The notes below the pieces were generated by a model. That model was not told the DNA's origin. It made no database searches and saw nothing but the letters and a program-made list of their open reading frames with translations. Positions 39,001 to 51,900 of a stretch of DNA of 64,000 nt are shown piece by piece. The translations under genes were made by a program, and so were the position numbers. The stretch's first letter is position 1. The number at the start of each line of letters is the position of its first letter. This DNA is from Thamnaconus septentrionalis (lineage: Eukaryota > Chordata > Actinopteri > Tetraodontiformes > Monacanthidae): contig CM020514.1 of the NCBI GenBank assembly GCA_009823395.1, positions 6,275,966-6,339,965 on the forward strand, in the 5' to 3' direction.

Positions 39001-41661
39001 GCTCTTGAGTTTTGCCGGGTCTTTCGCAGAGGGGTCCGGCTTTTTGCTCTTCTTATCGGCGATGATGTCTTTAATGCCCTGCAGCCGGACTTCAAGCCTT
39101 CCCTTTTTCAGTTTGAATTTGTCCTCTAAAGAAATCCTCTCTGCCGCACTGGCTGATGCCGCTCCGTCCGTCTGAGACGGGCCGTCGCTCAGGTCATCCT
39201 CCAAGGGTGCCGCTGCCTCATCTTCAGACGTCTCGACCTTCCGGTCCTTCTTCCCTTTCTTCTTCTTTCCCTCCTCTCCCTTTTCCTTCTTTGGTCGACC
39301 CCCCTCCTTTCCCTTGTCCTTCCTGACTTTTTTGGAGGGAACGGGTTCGTCTTCCTCCTCATCGCTGTCAACCACTCGCTTTTTCAGTTCAGACTTTTTC
39401 TCCTTGGGAGGAAGGGGCGAAGCGGCGGCCTCTTCGGCCACATCGTTTTCTTCATCCGTTTCTGGTGCTGGCAGCGGCCTGAAATCCTCCCTTCGCTTGT
39501 CCTTCTTTTTCTTCTTTTTCTCTTTTACAGGCGGTTCCTCTTCTTGAGGCTTCTTCTTTTTCTTCTTTTTCAATGGAGCTTCGGTCGGCTGTTCTTTGTC
39601 ACTGTCGCTCTCAGAGTCTGCGTCGAAGACATCACTCTTTGTTGGCAGGAATTTCTAGAGGAAATTAGAAGTTAGGTTTAGGCATTTTTAAAGTCATATT
39701 TTACATAAAGATAATTAGACAAAGAAGAACTCTCAACCCAACACAAGGCCAATGTTTGATATGCGATTCTCTAATTACTCTGTTGGCATGTGACTGAATG
39801 AACATAAATGAAAACTAGTGCATTTGTTTCTTTATATCCTTTTTATCACCCAGACTGGATGACTACACGTGTTCTCAAAAGACAGCCAAGGGCAAAGCTG
39901 ACTAAATGCAATATTTTCAGACACCGGCACCAGTTTGCCAACAAATCCTACCTCCTCTAGTATTACTGTTGGGAATGTTAAAAGCGGTAATATGTACACC
40001 AGATTGAAAATGAACACTTGTTGAGCACCATATGTTGATGGAGTTTCTTTGGGCGTGTAAATCCCAAAGGGGTTCCCCACACTAGTGCTTAAATGACAGC
40101 ACCAAAATAGAATTATAAATTAAAAAAAAGCCATACAGATGGTTTCTAATGTAACCACAGGGGCTTACCAGAGTCTTCTTGGCGTCTGCCTCTTTCTTGG
40201 CTTTGGCTTCAGCCAAGGCCTTCTTGAATGATAAGAGCACCTCGCGGCAGTCCTCCAGGTGGGCCTCTGGCTCCCAGGTGTCATCATCCGAGCAGTAATT
40301 CTTCCAGCGGACTCTATATAGCACTTCACCCTTTCAAAAGAAGAGAGAACGCTAAGGTCAAACATTACCTCGACAATAACTGTGCAGCTAGTGCAGTCAG
40401 TAGGTTGGTTACAAAAGAAAAACTTTAAATTTAAACTAGAAAAACGTCATTGTCAATATGTAGATAAACTATGGATGCATCAATATGGACTTTTTGGCAG
40501 GTAATGGCATCCAATACAAATGTCTGCAGTCAGAAAACATGTTGTTTCTGTAATGCAGTCATGCTGCTAGGTTTGCAACTTAAAGAGCAGTGGGACCTCA
40601 CAAGTTGTCTTACGGATCAGTGCCACAGAAATTCTATGAATTCTCAATGAAATGCATCCTTTGTCACAGCACAGTGTTCTTATGCGGTTATAAGTAATAT
40701 TATTGTGTTTTTTATTTTTGTACTTGGTACGTGCATGCTCTCGTTGTTAGTGCTGAACAATATTAGGAAAATATCTGATTGCATAGAGCAGAAAATTTCC
40801 CAAAATACCAATTGGACAATACAAGTCCAAAGCCCATTGCTGCCTTCTAATGTTCAAACTTAGACTTCAAGGGCTACATCGCTAGTTGAGACTACATACT
40901 ACAGGTGTGTTTTGTAATTTTGTTGAAAAGATTTCTGCAAATGAAGTTGTTAGGTATGTCTTTTCTTGTATGCTGCATTACCTCAGTCATTTAAAAATAG
41001 GCCATTTTTCTGGGGGGATTCACAGGTTTCTTTTGTGACTTATCAGTAAGACCACCTGTGAGTCCCAGGGCTCCTACACATATCAACATCACTGGCGCCG
41101 TCTGAAAATTTTCTCAACCCACCAGCTAACTTGTCTGTAGCAATGTTAAAGCCGGGTTTTAAATAAGAAGCAATTTTCTGCAGAAAAAGCACAAAAAAAT
41201 TGAAATATATATATATTTATATATATTTGCAAGCCTGCAGCGCGTCCGTCCTTGGCCTCACCGGGAGACAGGCGAGCGGACATCATGGAAGAAGTTGTAC
41301 AGAAAAACGATGCTCTCGGTGGGCGAGTCTTGCGTTTCGGGATGAATCGCATGTGGCAAATGAATCACCACAGTGTAATTCGACGCGTGAAAATGCAATT
41401 TAAGTAGGTTGTGCCCGGTGGTTCTGTTAACATGTAATACTAGTCGACCGTACAGGGTTGGCTAAGCGTCGTGAAAGCGCAGTGGTGAAGGAAGGGATGC
41501 CAGCCATGTTCTGCTAAGCTAGCCCAGTGGCTAGCGTCGAGCTAGCGTCAAAGGTTTACCTCCTCCACTCGCATGTCAATGATTCTCTCCACTTCGTAAA
41601 CATCTTCCTCTTCGTCTTGCTCGCTCTCCGCGGGCTCCACCTTCTCGGCCTCGCCCGACAT
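24035..41661 (-). CDS. mphosph8: MPHOSPH8 (M-phase phosphoprotein 8), HUSH-complex chromodomain protein, complete
   Basis: Reads H3K9me3 and recruits silencing in the HUSH complex. The 14 coding exons are 41560-41661, 40169-40330, 38653-39654, 38378-38474, 37970-38200, 37681-37803, 37422-37510, 26316-26456, 25973-26059, 25646-25800, 25401-25552, 25117-25241, 24773-24856 and 24035-24076. All phases agree, giving about 863 aa (human, as recalled, 860). The N-terminal chromodomain (about 20-80) has aromatic cage residues Tyr22, Trp43 and Tyr46; human has Phe in the first position. A long Lys/Glu/Ser-rich disordered exon follows. Ankyrin repeats run from about 575 to 735 (GMSLSMLAAAGGQDDILRLL, NGTTALMHAAEK), then a conserved C-terminal domain ending VKLLICAYRVQLQ. 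The ATG is two bases inside its exon; a 5' UTR exon probably lies near 41753-41850 (donor gtacgc). Intron 7 is about 8.9 kb between 26457 and 37421 plus an 11-kb reach overall, and it contains another gene. Confidence 0.95.
26958..27142 (+). mobile_element. 5'-truncated non-LTR retrotransposon 3' end (Rex/RTE-like)
   Basis: The plus strand translates, with stops, to the C-terminal end of a fish LINE polyprotein (WRDYVSWLALDRLE, then VWVSLLRLLPPRPD). It is followed by a non-coding end and a (GGAT)n tail at about 27125-27140. A GATG-type tail is described for Rex3-class elements; the exact family is not proven. It is dead: only the 3' end is present, and it contains in-frame stops. Confidence 0.7.
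27425..27780. mobile_element. Degenerate copy of the longer TTAA-MITE subfamily
   Basis: Shares CTTGCCAGTGAACTACAGTG, CTTCTTCTTTGTTGGTTTAT and CTTAGAAGTATGGC with the copies at 48391-49232, 57000-57418 and 60010-60436. The terminal inverted ends are worn away. Confidence 0.55.
29739..29780. repeat. (TA)n microsatellite followed by a T run
   Basis: Alternating TA run ending in about 12 T residues, inside mphosph8 intron 7. A (CA)n run follows near 30007-30038. Confidence 0.95.
31134..35340 (-). CDS. Crypton-type tyrosine-recombinase-derived zinc-finger protein with two SANT/Myb-like modules, nested in mphosph8 intron 7
   Basis: Two coding exons, 32988-35340 and 31134-32425, join in phase and give 1214 codons. 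The ATG at 35340 follows a strong acceptor (35359-35360), so a 5' UTR exon lies upstream. Residues, approximately: acidic disordered 1-230; C2H2 finger CLYCKGAF...H...H at 239-257; C2HC finger CQHCFAFY...H...C at 322-341; recombinase-like domain 370-775. Box I reads FNRGRVGN near 592-599 and box II SASLREQ near 716-721; the late GH-type position reads VGRSS; a candidate nucleophile Tyr (DCYRLSH) is near 751. Exon 2 carries two related modules (WSEKEQ...KVPGKKECNACI and WSEEEQ...KVPGKKDCDACL) separated by a Ser/Thr/Pro linker with a roughly 15-residue repeat. The family is recalled from fish genomes, unnamed. The lost His suggests an exapted, non-recombining protein. Function is unknown. Confidence 0.8.
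31230..31415 (-). other. Second SANT/Myb-like module of the nested gene
   Basis: Sixty-two residues from RLWSEEEQ to SMKRK. They align without gaps to the first module at 32211-32399 (shared WSE.EQ.AV.R, KVPGKK.C.AC, AEP.LN.R.W, VHN). This is an internal domain duplication inside one exon. Confidence 0.75.
31590..31930 (-). repeat. Degenerate ~45-bp coding repeat (TFTPLN linker)
   Basis: The linker between the two modules repeats a motif close to TFTPLNTPSSSMVP at about 15-residue spacing (TFTALNATDTQVVP, TFTPHNTTNALMP, TFTPLNTPSSSMVP, SFTPLNHPSTP). It is predicted to be disordered. Confidence 0.7.
32211..32399 (-). other. First SANT/Myb-like module of the nested gene
   Basis: About 63 residues beginning RKPWSEKEQ and ending TMRRR. 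The Trp-Ser-x-x-Glu start and basic helices resemble Myb/SANT DNA-binding folds, and a CxxC sits in the middle (ECNACI). It is the upstream twin of the module at 31230-31415. Confidence 0.75.
35359..37421. other. mphosph8 intron 7, proximal part; probable promoter and 5' UTR exon of the nested gene
   Basis: No coding exon. On the minus strand a clean donor (GACAAG|gtaagcctg, exon edge at 36600) stands upstream of the nested gene's acceptor at 35359. A non-coding first exon at roughly 36600-36690 with an intron of about 1.2 kb is therefore plausible. The transcription start is not fixed. Confidence 0.4.
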
Positions 41662-42915
41662 GTCTGCCGCCCCCACAAATGTAACAATTCAGGGATAAAA
41701 CAGTCACTGCGGCCGCCTTGCTTGTGTTTATCCGAGCAGGGCGCTAGCGTACCTGGCCACAGTCGCTGTACCAGCGTTTGCGGATCGGCTGCCTGGGTCC
41801 CGTGCGCAGAGCAGTTACCGCCCGCTCGACAGTGAGGCATTCAAAGGCTGCTCCCAGCCTCGAATTCCAAACCCTCAAAAAACATATAAACAATATTCGT
41901 GGTTTTGTGGAGGAATTTATGCGCAATGTGATTTCTTTGTTTTTCTTAATTTACTGTTTTACCGACTGAAGTTACGATAAACTAGAACATTGTGTTACAG
42001 ACTACTAACAGGTGAAACAAACCGCCGTTATTGTTTTTACAGGTGTTTAAGGTTGCACCTGAACGTACAAACCGATGGTGGGCGTAAAGCCGACACGGGT
42101 TTGGAATACTGTACTACGGCTTTGTGTTTGGAATACACGTTCCCGTTGTTTGAACAACAGAGACGGGTAAATATCGCAACGTGTTTAATGTTATGGCCAA
42201 AGTTAACAAACGCACCTGTTAAAGAATGAATCTCGACAGGGGACAACGGCAGGCCTACACACACATACACAGGAATGATAAATAAAACAAAACACGCATA
42301 CAAATCAAGGGTAATAATAATACACATTGTCTTTGTACAACAGGATAGTTTCCTTGGAGCTAGTGCTTACACATAAGAAGCATTATTTCAAAAAATAATA
42401 ATTATATGAATTAATCAGCATAAATGGACATTTGCTACTGTACTGGGACAGAAACAAAATGATAAACTACTATTATGAAATTCTAAACCAAATGAATAAC
42501 ATATAGACATAGCTCAATAGTTAACTTGAACGCTGAATCAACCTCCAGGTAAAGACTTATTAGCACTGTTTGCCAAGAGTTTACTGACAGTCTACACATC
42601 ACTGTTAAAACTCATTGAATTTAGCACAATATAGGACCATAAAAAGCTCAATTTGATAAATCACATAAATACTACAACATACGACGCCATCAGAATTTAT
42701 TAAAATAACCCAAATAAAAAAGGAATATAAATGAGACGTGAAACATAAAAATTAGATTCAGCAACTTGAAATTAATATTGCCAAAGCAGAAGATAAAAAT
42801 AAAGACGCATGGTTGAAAATGTATGTCAGACGTTTGAGGATAGTAACATAATGTTACGATATGCATTCCATATACTGAGAGTTTGACGGTGCCGTAGGGT
42901 TTATTGCTTCTCGTC
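41662..42915. other. mphosph8 upstream region and ttf2 3' side
   Basis: On the minus strand an acceptor (ggcggcag) ends two bases before the mphosph8 ATG. A donor CCAG|gtacgc at 41751-41752 supports a short 5' UTR exon at about 41753-41850, the likely promoter side. Further right, AATAAA on the minus strand occurs at 42900-42905 and 42696-42701 as candidate ttf2 polyadenylation signals. No other gene is seen. Confidence 0.45.
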
Positions 42916-45900
42916 TCAGACACCGAAAATAATTCTGAGATCGGCCAAGGAGAGTTTGGTTAAAGTGCTTCCTGTTCCTGACAGCACGTTCTGCGCCAGC
43001 TCCTTCTTCTTTGCCTGTAGTGTGGAAATCTTCTCCTCCACAGTGCCTTCACACTCAAACCTGAAAACACACACACATTTTTATTTTTATTTTTTTTCAA
43101 AAGGATAATACTTTATATAAAAAAAGATGCATTAATTTATTTTATTTGCTCTAACCTGTGGATGGTGACGTCTCTGGTTTGTCCAACTCGGTAGATTCTG
43201 TCACATGCCTGATCTTCCAAGGCCGGGTTCCTTTTAGATTATAAGTGAATGTCAGAATAAACCCCAACAACAATCAGAGAGCAGACTTGATTATCAATCA
43301 ATACTTTGTGTATATTGTGATTGACTGGCACCCTGGCCTGCGTTTGCAAGTGTGCATCGTACCAGTGCATGTCGATGAGAAACAGGTGATTCCCGCCGAT
43401 GAGATTGAGACCGACCCCTCCAGCGCAAAGGGAAACCAGCATCACCTTTGGGGGAAAACAGAAATAAGCAGACAAAGACCCATTTTATGTTGCGGTCGAC
43501 CCTGTGGTGCTGTGGTAAGCAACGTGGTTTCACAACAAGAAGTTCACGAGTTGGATTCCTGTGCTAGATGGGACAGACTGATGGATTACCTGTGAATAAA
43601 GCTTCCGGTTAGACGTACCTGTGCTCCTTTAGGGTCAGTGTTAAATTCTTCCACCAGGTCCATACGACGCTTGGGGTTTACTGTCCCGTCGATGATGCTG
43701 TACCTCAGGCCCATCTGTCGCAGGTGAACAGCAACTATTTGCAACATGCTGGTCCACTGGGACACGATCACGCTGCGTGTCGGCAGAGAGAATGGACCAT
43801 GTCAATCGCACAAGTGTTGCTCTCACATTTGACATTACTTTAAGGCCACCTGCAACTAGCTATTGAACACGTGTTAACTATTAAACGTGTGTAAAAAGGT
43901 AAATATCTGAACGGAAGAGTTTTCATTTGTGGGGTGCACAGTCAAGACAGTCAGATTAGTTTTGCTGTGTAGAAAGAGTGACTTTGCGACAAGATTTCTG
44001 ACTCTGCGAGGGGAAGGAGCTCACAACGAAATCAGAATTCAAATATTGAAAAGTTTAAAAACCAAACCTCAAACAGTTTTTTTTTAAAATACCTTTTTTG
44101 TTGTGAACCTTTCTCCTTGATTGCCTTCAGCTCAGAGATGACGGCAGAAATCTGCAAAAAAATAAAAATAAAAAATTCAATGAAACAGACAAATTTGCTT
44201 GAATTTAGTCTAGTAATGTCTTTCTGGTTTGTAGATCACAAAGCACTGCATTCATACAGTTATTTTATGTTGTATTTATTGTTGTATAATACCCAACATA
44301 TAATTCTATCATCATCTGTCATTTTGTAGGTTTAGGTTGTTCACTTTACACTTCATGTCTATCTACAATAGTAAAATGAAGTAAAAGAGGATTTAAGAAA
44401 TCTGAATCTTTTCGTGTCACACATAAAATAGAGTTTGTTCCAGGCGTTTTGATATGGTTTCAGAAGACATCATGTAAATGTCGGCCCTTGCATCTACAGC
44501 GTAACCTGTAGTGACCCCTTCAGAGGCCACTAAAACCATCTCAACCTGTGCCCTTCTTTGTTTACTCAGCATCCTCTCACCGGCAAGGTTCATCTTTCGC
44601 ATAGGGGAGGCGACTGAGGGGGCAGTGAACAACACCTCTGCTCACCTTAGTGCTTACACTGGTGTCCTCAAACAGCTGCGAGGGGAAGCGAGTGCCATTG
44701 AGGGACACGGTGGCTTTGGGGTCCGGGCCTGAGGGCGAGGGGCTGGAGGTGAGCGACATGGCACTGAGCTGCTCCTCCAGGGACAGGACGATCCCGTCAC
44801 CCTGGAGCTCAGAGGAGTCAAGAGTCTGAGCGGAGACACGAGAAGAACAAAGTCAGTCTGTGCCTTGTAAATACTGTTTCTCACCCAAGTCCCCAGGATT
44901 TGTTTGGACAATTCGTTCTCCACCTTCTTGAGGAGAGACAGGTGACAGCAGCATTGTCGAAGGCGCAGCAGCAGAGACAGGATGTGGACGGTGCTGGAGG
45001 CCTGAGGTGGCTGCTGGGAGGCGGACGCGGCCGGGTCAGCCTGGGACATACCAAACTCTTGAGCCACTGCGGAAAGCACGACATATGAATCACAGGGTTA
45101 TTATTTTATTTTGTGACCGTCTATTGTCAAGATGTTGAGATCAATGCAAGTCCAGATGATTAGTCACGCTAATAATGGCAGCAAATTGGGAGCAATAGAT
45201 CTACCGTCTAACACAGGCGAGGGCAAACTACGGCCTGTGGGCCATATGCGGCCCGTTCTGCTTTTTAATCTGGCCCGCTGAACTTGAAGAAATTATATTA
45301 ATAGTAAGTAAGTTATAAAAAGTTGTATTTTATCATTTTCTTCAGTGTTCTAGGAGTCATTTAAATAAAGTGATAAACACTGTAAGACACATTTTTGTTG
45401 TAACTTTGCTTTAGTTCATTTTCAATTGACATTAAAGCATGTGTTTTCTACATATCCCATGATATATTTTTTTCTCCTATGAGGTGGGTCACCAATACAC
45501 TCCATCCATCTGCTGCTGCTTCGGCCTCTGTCAAATGTTAGTACCCATTATGGCCCACAAGTCAAAACCCCTGATCTAACAAGCTCACCTTTCTCAAAGG
45601 GATTTGAATTGGGAGCCTCTCTTTTCTTCAGGTCATTTCCTTCGTGTCTCTTCAGGTAGTTTTGGAGGGTAGATCTAGACAAGAAGATTAAAAGAAACCC
45701 CTCATATTTCATTTTCAAGACATGACCTTAAAGCAATATTTATTGATTATTTAAGAAATAAGTTTTCCCATAATTTAGTTTGAAGTCAAGCAAAAACAGG
45801 TTTTCGTTGCTTTACCGTGACTGGTCAAAGACCACGTCGTACACGGCCTTTTCCTCCTCGGACAGTTTGAGACGATGCACCGTACAGGTTCGATCAGGGA

Positions 45901-48900
45901 GGGACACCTGAAACATTCACCACATCTAATCAGACCTCAATCAAAGAGAGGAAAGCTTTCCACTTGCATGCTTAGTCATCCGACGCAGAGTCCCAATCAG
46001 GGCAGCCGTCCCAGCGGTGGCTGTGTCCCTACCAGTGGCTTTCCCGTGGAGTCCAGCTGGTCTTTGGTGCGTCGCAGCAGAAGATTCTGAGTCAGGATGT
46101 TGAGTCTCTCTCGGCCCCTCTTAGAGCCGTTGTCCACCTGTGCTTTCCACAGCTTGAACTCATCGAACGGAGCGCAGCGCAGGAACCTGCAGAACAGACA
46201 GTGCAAGCGTTAGAAAGAAGCAATGACTGTTCGGTTATGTGTTTTATGTACATATATCTTAGACGTGTCGGTTGGATTTACAAAATAAAGTTCACCCACA
46301 GTGCCATCTTGTGGCTGTGATTTGAACACATATCCAAACGGAAGAAAAGCTCATTTGTTCAGTTATAAAAATGAAGAAATTTTTAAATAAAACCTGCTAA
46401 TTACCACTAGATCAGATTTTCACACAAGGATTATACATTGTTCTACTGATTGCAAGCCACTGGTTTTATTGACAATAAGGACATTCCAAATGTCAACCTA
46501 CGCATCACGCTAACGAAATAAAGCAAATCAACCGGGTGATTTTTTTGTTTTATGTCCAAGTTTCGTGCCTTACTTGAGCAGCGAGTACATGTCCAGCAGG
46601 TTGTTCTGGATGGGGGTGCCAGTAACAGCCCAGCGGGCCCGAGCCCTCAGCTGACAGACAGCCATGGAGGTCTGCACTTTGGGGTTCTTGATATTGTGGG
46701 CCTCATCCAGAACTATTCTGGCCCAGGCCACTCGCAGCAGAGGTGGCGAGTGTGGCGCCTGGTGAAACAGAGAGGAAAGAAATTATTTTTTTTCTGTCGC
46801 CTCATTGCACAAACACAAGAGTGCGATCTCTCCCATCTCCAGTGGAGGGCGACAGAGACAATAGACAGCTTTGTGCATTAAATGAGGGATGGATGCTGGA
46901 GTCAGGCCTTTCTTACCACGTCGTCAGAATCTTTGTTGGGTTTCTCAGCATCTTCCTTTTGGACGGGGATCTCTTTAGAAACCAAGCTGTATGTGGTCAC
47001 CACCACATCATGGTCAGCGAGCCTGCGGGACGGACAGAAAATGGTGCATATGGTTCATTCTAAAGGCCCAGTCGCAAACATTTACAGGCATCTACTGGCA
47101 TTAAATAGAATAGAAAACACAGACGTATGTTTTTAGATAGATTAGGTCACTAAAATAGTTTGTTTGTTATCCCAATTTTATGTATACAAAACAGTGGGCA
47201 AATTAGTAAGGAGCTGGAAATATGCCATCATATTACTAAGAATGGCCAGAATGGATTTACTCGGGATTTTGTCATTATCCCAATCAATGTGGACATCTGG
47301 TTGTCTTTGTTGATTAAATATGCCCATAGGTGAAAAATGTTTGCAGAGAGATGCTGAAGTCAGCTGCTTTCAACATGGTACAATGTGGCCAAAGGAAAAG
47401 CACAATACATTAAACAGAAAGTACTGATTTACTCGTAATAGCCTTTCTTACTCCTAGATTACTCTAAACCCAACACGTTGGGCATTTAGATGTGTGTTTC
47501 GTGTATTTTATTCTTCTAATTGATAATTTGCAGCTAACGTACTGCAAGAATTAATAGTATATTTCACATCATTAAAAAAAAAGCAATTGCAGAAACCTTT
47601 CAGTTGCTGTTGCAGTGCCTTTTCCCAAATTCAACCAGGATGTAACTAAACTACAGCAAAAAAAAAAGTGTTAGTTTGGTCATGGCTCTCACACTCTGGC
47701 GCTCCTCTCGCGGTTAGGGCCGTGATAGAGACACACAGTCAGCTTGGAAGCCTTGACGTGTCTGTCGATCTCCCTCTTCCAGTGATGCACCAGGGAGGCA
47801 GGGCAGATGATCAGAGTGCCTTTAGAAATCACCAGGCTGGAGTCTACAGTCACACACAAGGACAAAAATCCAAACAGTTGAACTCAGCACATCTGATCAT
47901 ATGAACAGCAAATATTAAAAAGAAGTCATGTTTTTGCTTTTTTTTTTTAAACAAAACAAATAAAAACGAAATCATACACAATTTTTTCAAGATACCATTT
48001 TTAGAAATCCACTTCTCCAGCTTTTTCTCCTCCTTTTTCTCATCTTCCTCCTTTCCTTTAGCCTTCTTGGAGAGTATGAGGGAAATCATGGTCAAGGTTT
48101 TACCAAGACCCATATCATCGGCTGACGGAAATGACAAACAGAAGAGAGACAGTCAATAAAAAGTTTCTCTGACCATAGAAGTAATATTTTTCTAAAACAA
48201 AGGACAAAGTGGCGAACTTACCCAAAATACCTCCACAGGGATTCTGAGTTTCTCTCCAAAGGAGCCAGGCTAAAGCTCTCCTCTGATGGGCCAGGAGGGA
48301 CACCTGACCAACCAATCACAAGAGGTCGTCGTTAGTAACTGTGAGACAAGCTTTGTGTATCGTAAATTGAAGAAAAAACATGTGTTTTAAAGGTTAAGTC
48401 AGTAATATTTAAAGATTTCAAAGAAGAAACAGCGACATCAAGTGGAGACATTCTAGACTGCAGCCTCTCTCACTCTCCATCCCCCTCCTGAGCTTGCCAG
48501 TAAACTACCGTGGCCTGCGCACCCATACCTCGCCCAACTTCTTCTTCGTTGGTTTATTGGGAGATGAGAGCAGTCACAGTTACAAAACGTGCTGTCAGGT
48601 GGGCTGAATTGTCCACACCAGGTTTCCTTAGAAATATGGCGGTGCAATATGATAGCTAACTGGCAGCAAGACCCTTGCTATATTTATATTCTAATACGTA
48701 TATGAGAACCAAATGAAATGTATAATTGCAGTACTATTGTACTGCAATTATACATTTTTTAAATGTATTTATGGGCAGTACATTAAGCTTTTACCAATAT
48801 TCATTCATTCATCTTCTATGCCCGCTTATTCCTATTCAGGGTCACAGGGGTCTGCTGGAGCCTATCCCAGCTGTCTTAGGGCGAAGGCAGGGTACACCCT

Positions 48901-51900
48901 GGACAAGTCGCCGGTTCATCGCAGGGCCACATAGAAACAAACAACCATTCACATTAACATGCACACCTACGGACATTCATTCATTCATTCATCTTCTATA
49001 CCCGCTTATTCCTATTCAGGGTCACAGGGGTCTGCTGGAGCCTATCCCAGCTGTCTTAGGGCGAAGGCAGGGTGACACCCTGGACAAGTCGCCAGTTCAT
49101 CGCAGGGCCACATAGAGACAAACAACCATTCACATTAACATGCACACCTACGGACAATTTTAGAATATTCAATTGACCTGCTTTTACCAATATAAAAATG
49201 ATAAATCAAGCAAAATATTACACACTGGACCTTTAAGTTTCCACACGCAAAGCCTTGAATTTCAAATGAACAACTGAAGGAACAGCTGCCATGCGACTGA
49301 ACGAGTGTCCCACCTTGATGCCTTTGGGGTCCGGAGCCTCCGTCTCAGCGTCGGGACATGATTCCAGGGACTTGTGGAGATGGTCGATGGCCTCACAGGT
49401 GGCGTTTTTCACCGCCAGCAGTCGGTCCTCTGTCATCCTGCCGCCATAGAAGGCCTGGACCTGCGGGTTTGCGCCGTACATCTGCGTGAATCCCTGGCTC
49501 AGCTGCAGTCCCAGGGAGCCACCGGAGGCCTGGTGCAGAGAGGCACCCGGGGCTGGAGGGGCGGGCAGCAGGACAGTCCCGCCAGGCCGGCTGAATGGGT
49601 TCACATGGCTTTTAACTGGATCAGCACCGCCGCCGCTGTGGCTGACTTGAGACTCTGAAAATGTAAATTCAACAATTTACATTTTTCAATCCACCCATTT
49701 TGTAAAAAAACAAAAAATTATTCAAATTCTTTAAATAAAAAAAAGAACCCATCACTGTACTGTTTGTCTCTTAAAGAGAGATATTGGATTTTCTTGGCTG
49801 TCTATGTCACAGTTGGAGCTGATTATCATAGTAATGCCTCCGCAGACTTGTTTTTTTTTTTTTTTTTATGTGGGCGAGGTGTCACTGCATTAGAGCATCT
49901 TCCCCTCTAGCTAGTGCTAGCAGTGAGCAGCCAGCTATCCACAAGGGAGCAGGCCAAAGTAGGAGTTTATGAGCACCAAAGTTAATGTATTAAACCTGGA
50001 AACTATGGGAGCAGATGCAGGAATATCTCCAAGGATTGCACACTGGTTGACTAACCTGGCTGAGTAGCAGCGGTGAGGCTAAGAGACTCCAGCGCATCCT
50101 CCAGCTCTTTGACCTGAGTCTTCAGCCTCTCCCCTTTGTCTGGCAGAGCTTCCACATTCACCACTGACAGAGTAGCCTGAATAGGATGGGGAAGGACAGA
50201 TGGTTAAAGAGACAAAAGTGGATGGCACAAGGGAAAATGTGACTGTAAAGAATCCTCAAAAATGACATCTGTTTGGACAAGTAAAGGCAAAAAAAACCCC
50301 CCAAAACACTCACCTTTTTCTGTTTGAGCTGGGTGGTGAGCAGGTTGCGCAGACCTCTGGGGTCTTCCTGCTGACTCTTGACATTGGGCGCAGGCTGAAA
50401 TCCAGGAAATGCTGTCAGGGTCTTCTGGACTGCTGAGACTGGCGGGCTTTTCGCTGCGGCGGGTTTTACCGACACCAGCACAACTTCGTCATCGTCATCA
50501 TTATCATTATCGTCATCGTCCTCTTGTCGATCTCTGGCACGACTGATCTCAGTGGATTGTTTTTGACACTCAGACGTTTGGTCCTCGGTGCTTTTAGAAT
50601 CTTTGTTAGGATGTTTTTTGCCTTTGGGAGGATCCTGAACGGCTGGACTTGTCTTCTCAGGACCAACAGGCTCAATACTGGATGTAGGAATGCTTTTATC
50701 TTCTTCTGTCCTGCTGTTGCTCTCTCTGCTCTTGGCTTTCACTTTTTCTGTTCCGTTCCGTGCGTCATTTTCTTTCGGGCTTTCCTCATCTGAAAGCCTC
50801 TTCTTGACTTTCATCCCGGCGGGAAGCTGTTTACCTCTGTACGTATCTGATGACATCATCGTTGACTTGCTCTCTTTCTCCACCTCTGAAGCCTCTTTCC
50901 TCACGTTCTCTTTTTGCCGACTTTCTCGTGCACCCGCCTCCTGCGGGTCTGGTTCAGTGTCCTGCTGCTCTCTCTTCTCACCACCTTCAGCTGTCTGCGA
51001 CTTCTTCCGCTCGTGATCCTTCTCTTTCTGGCCGACAACTTTGAAGGGGTTTCGGACAGGCGGGACGCAAGAGGGCTGTAGCTGTGTGTTGGACAGAGGG
51101 TTTCTGTTTTCTTTTTTTGGCTGCAATGCAAAAATAAACAATTTGCGTCAATTCACTTCTTAAACGAATGGTTTGGAAAATGATAAAGCACTTTTTGTTT
51201 GTATTGATGGTAGCTACATGGCAAGTTTTGGGTTTAAGTACGTTCATCTTAATATATAATTTACATTTCTGTAGCCACACTATGTAAATTTGACTTTGCC
51301 AATGTTTTCTGGCATAAATGTGTCTCCCAAGTTTATCAATAAACTCACAACGAGTGCCAATTCCTCTCCCAAGAAAAGATTTGTAATGTTCAATGAAGCA
51401 TGAATGAATGCTGCTTGCGGGACAATTTATTTGAATAATTATTTGACCAAGACTGTGCTAAAGGAGCAAAGGTTTACTATCGAGATTTGAAAATTAAAAT
51501 AAAAATAAAACATTTGACATTTATGAATTAAAATCGGTCCAACATCCTAACTAAAACACAGCATCTCACCATTTAAAAAAAAAAACAGGAATCATATTAT
51601 TATTATTATTAGAATATCTTACTGCAGTCCAAGGCACGTTTCCACACCATCGCTGACCTGCTTTTTTCCCCTCAACACACCGGTAGAAGACCCTGAAATA
51701 CAAAGAGCAAAGTAAAGCTCCAACAGAGATTAGAGGAAGTCAGTCAGCGCTATTGTCGCATAACCCATCTGTCCACACCCACCTGTGACTCTGCTTCTCC
51801 TGGTTGTAAGTGAGCGCCTGAAGCTCAACCACGGATTCTTCATGATGGAGGCAGTGGGATGCTGGGATGCTGCAGGAGATGGTCAAACATTTTTAAAAAT

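Noticed and set aside
48726..49115. 129-codon plus-strand frame with an internally repeated protein sequence
   Set aside because: It is produced by the 180-bp tandem interspersed repeat inside a ttf2 intron; it is not a gene.
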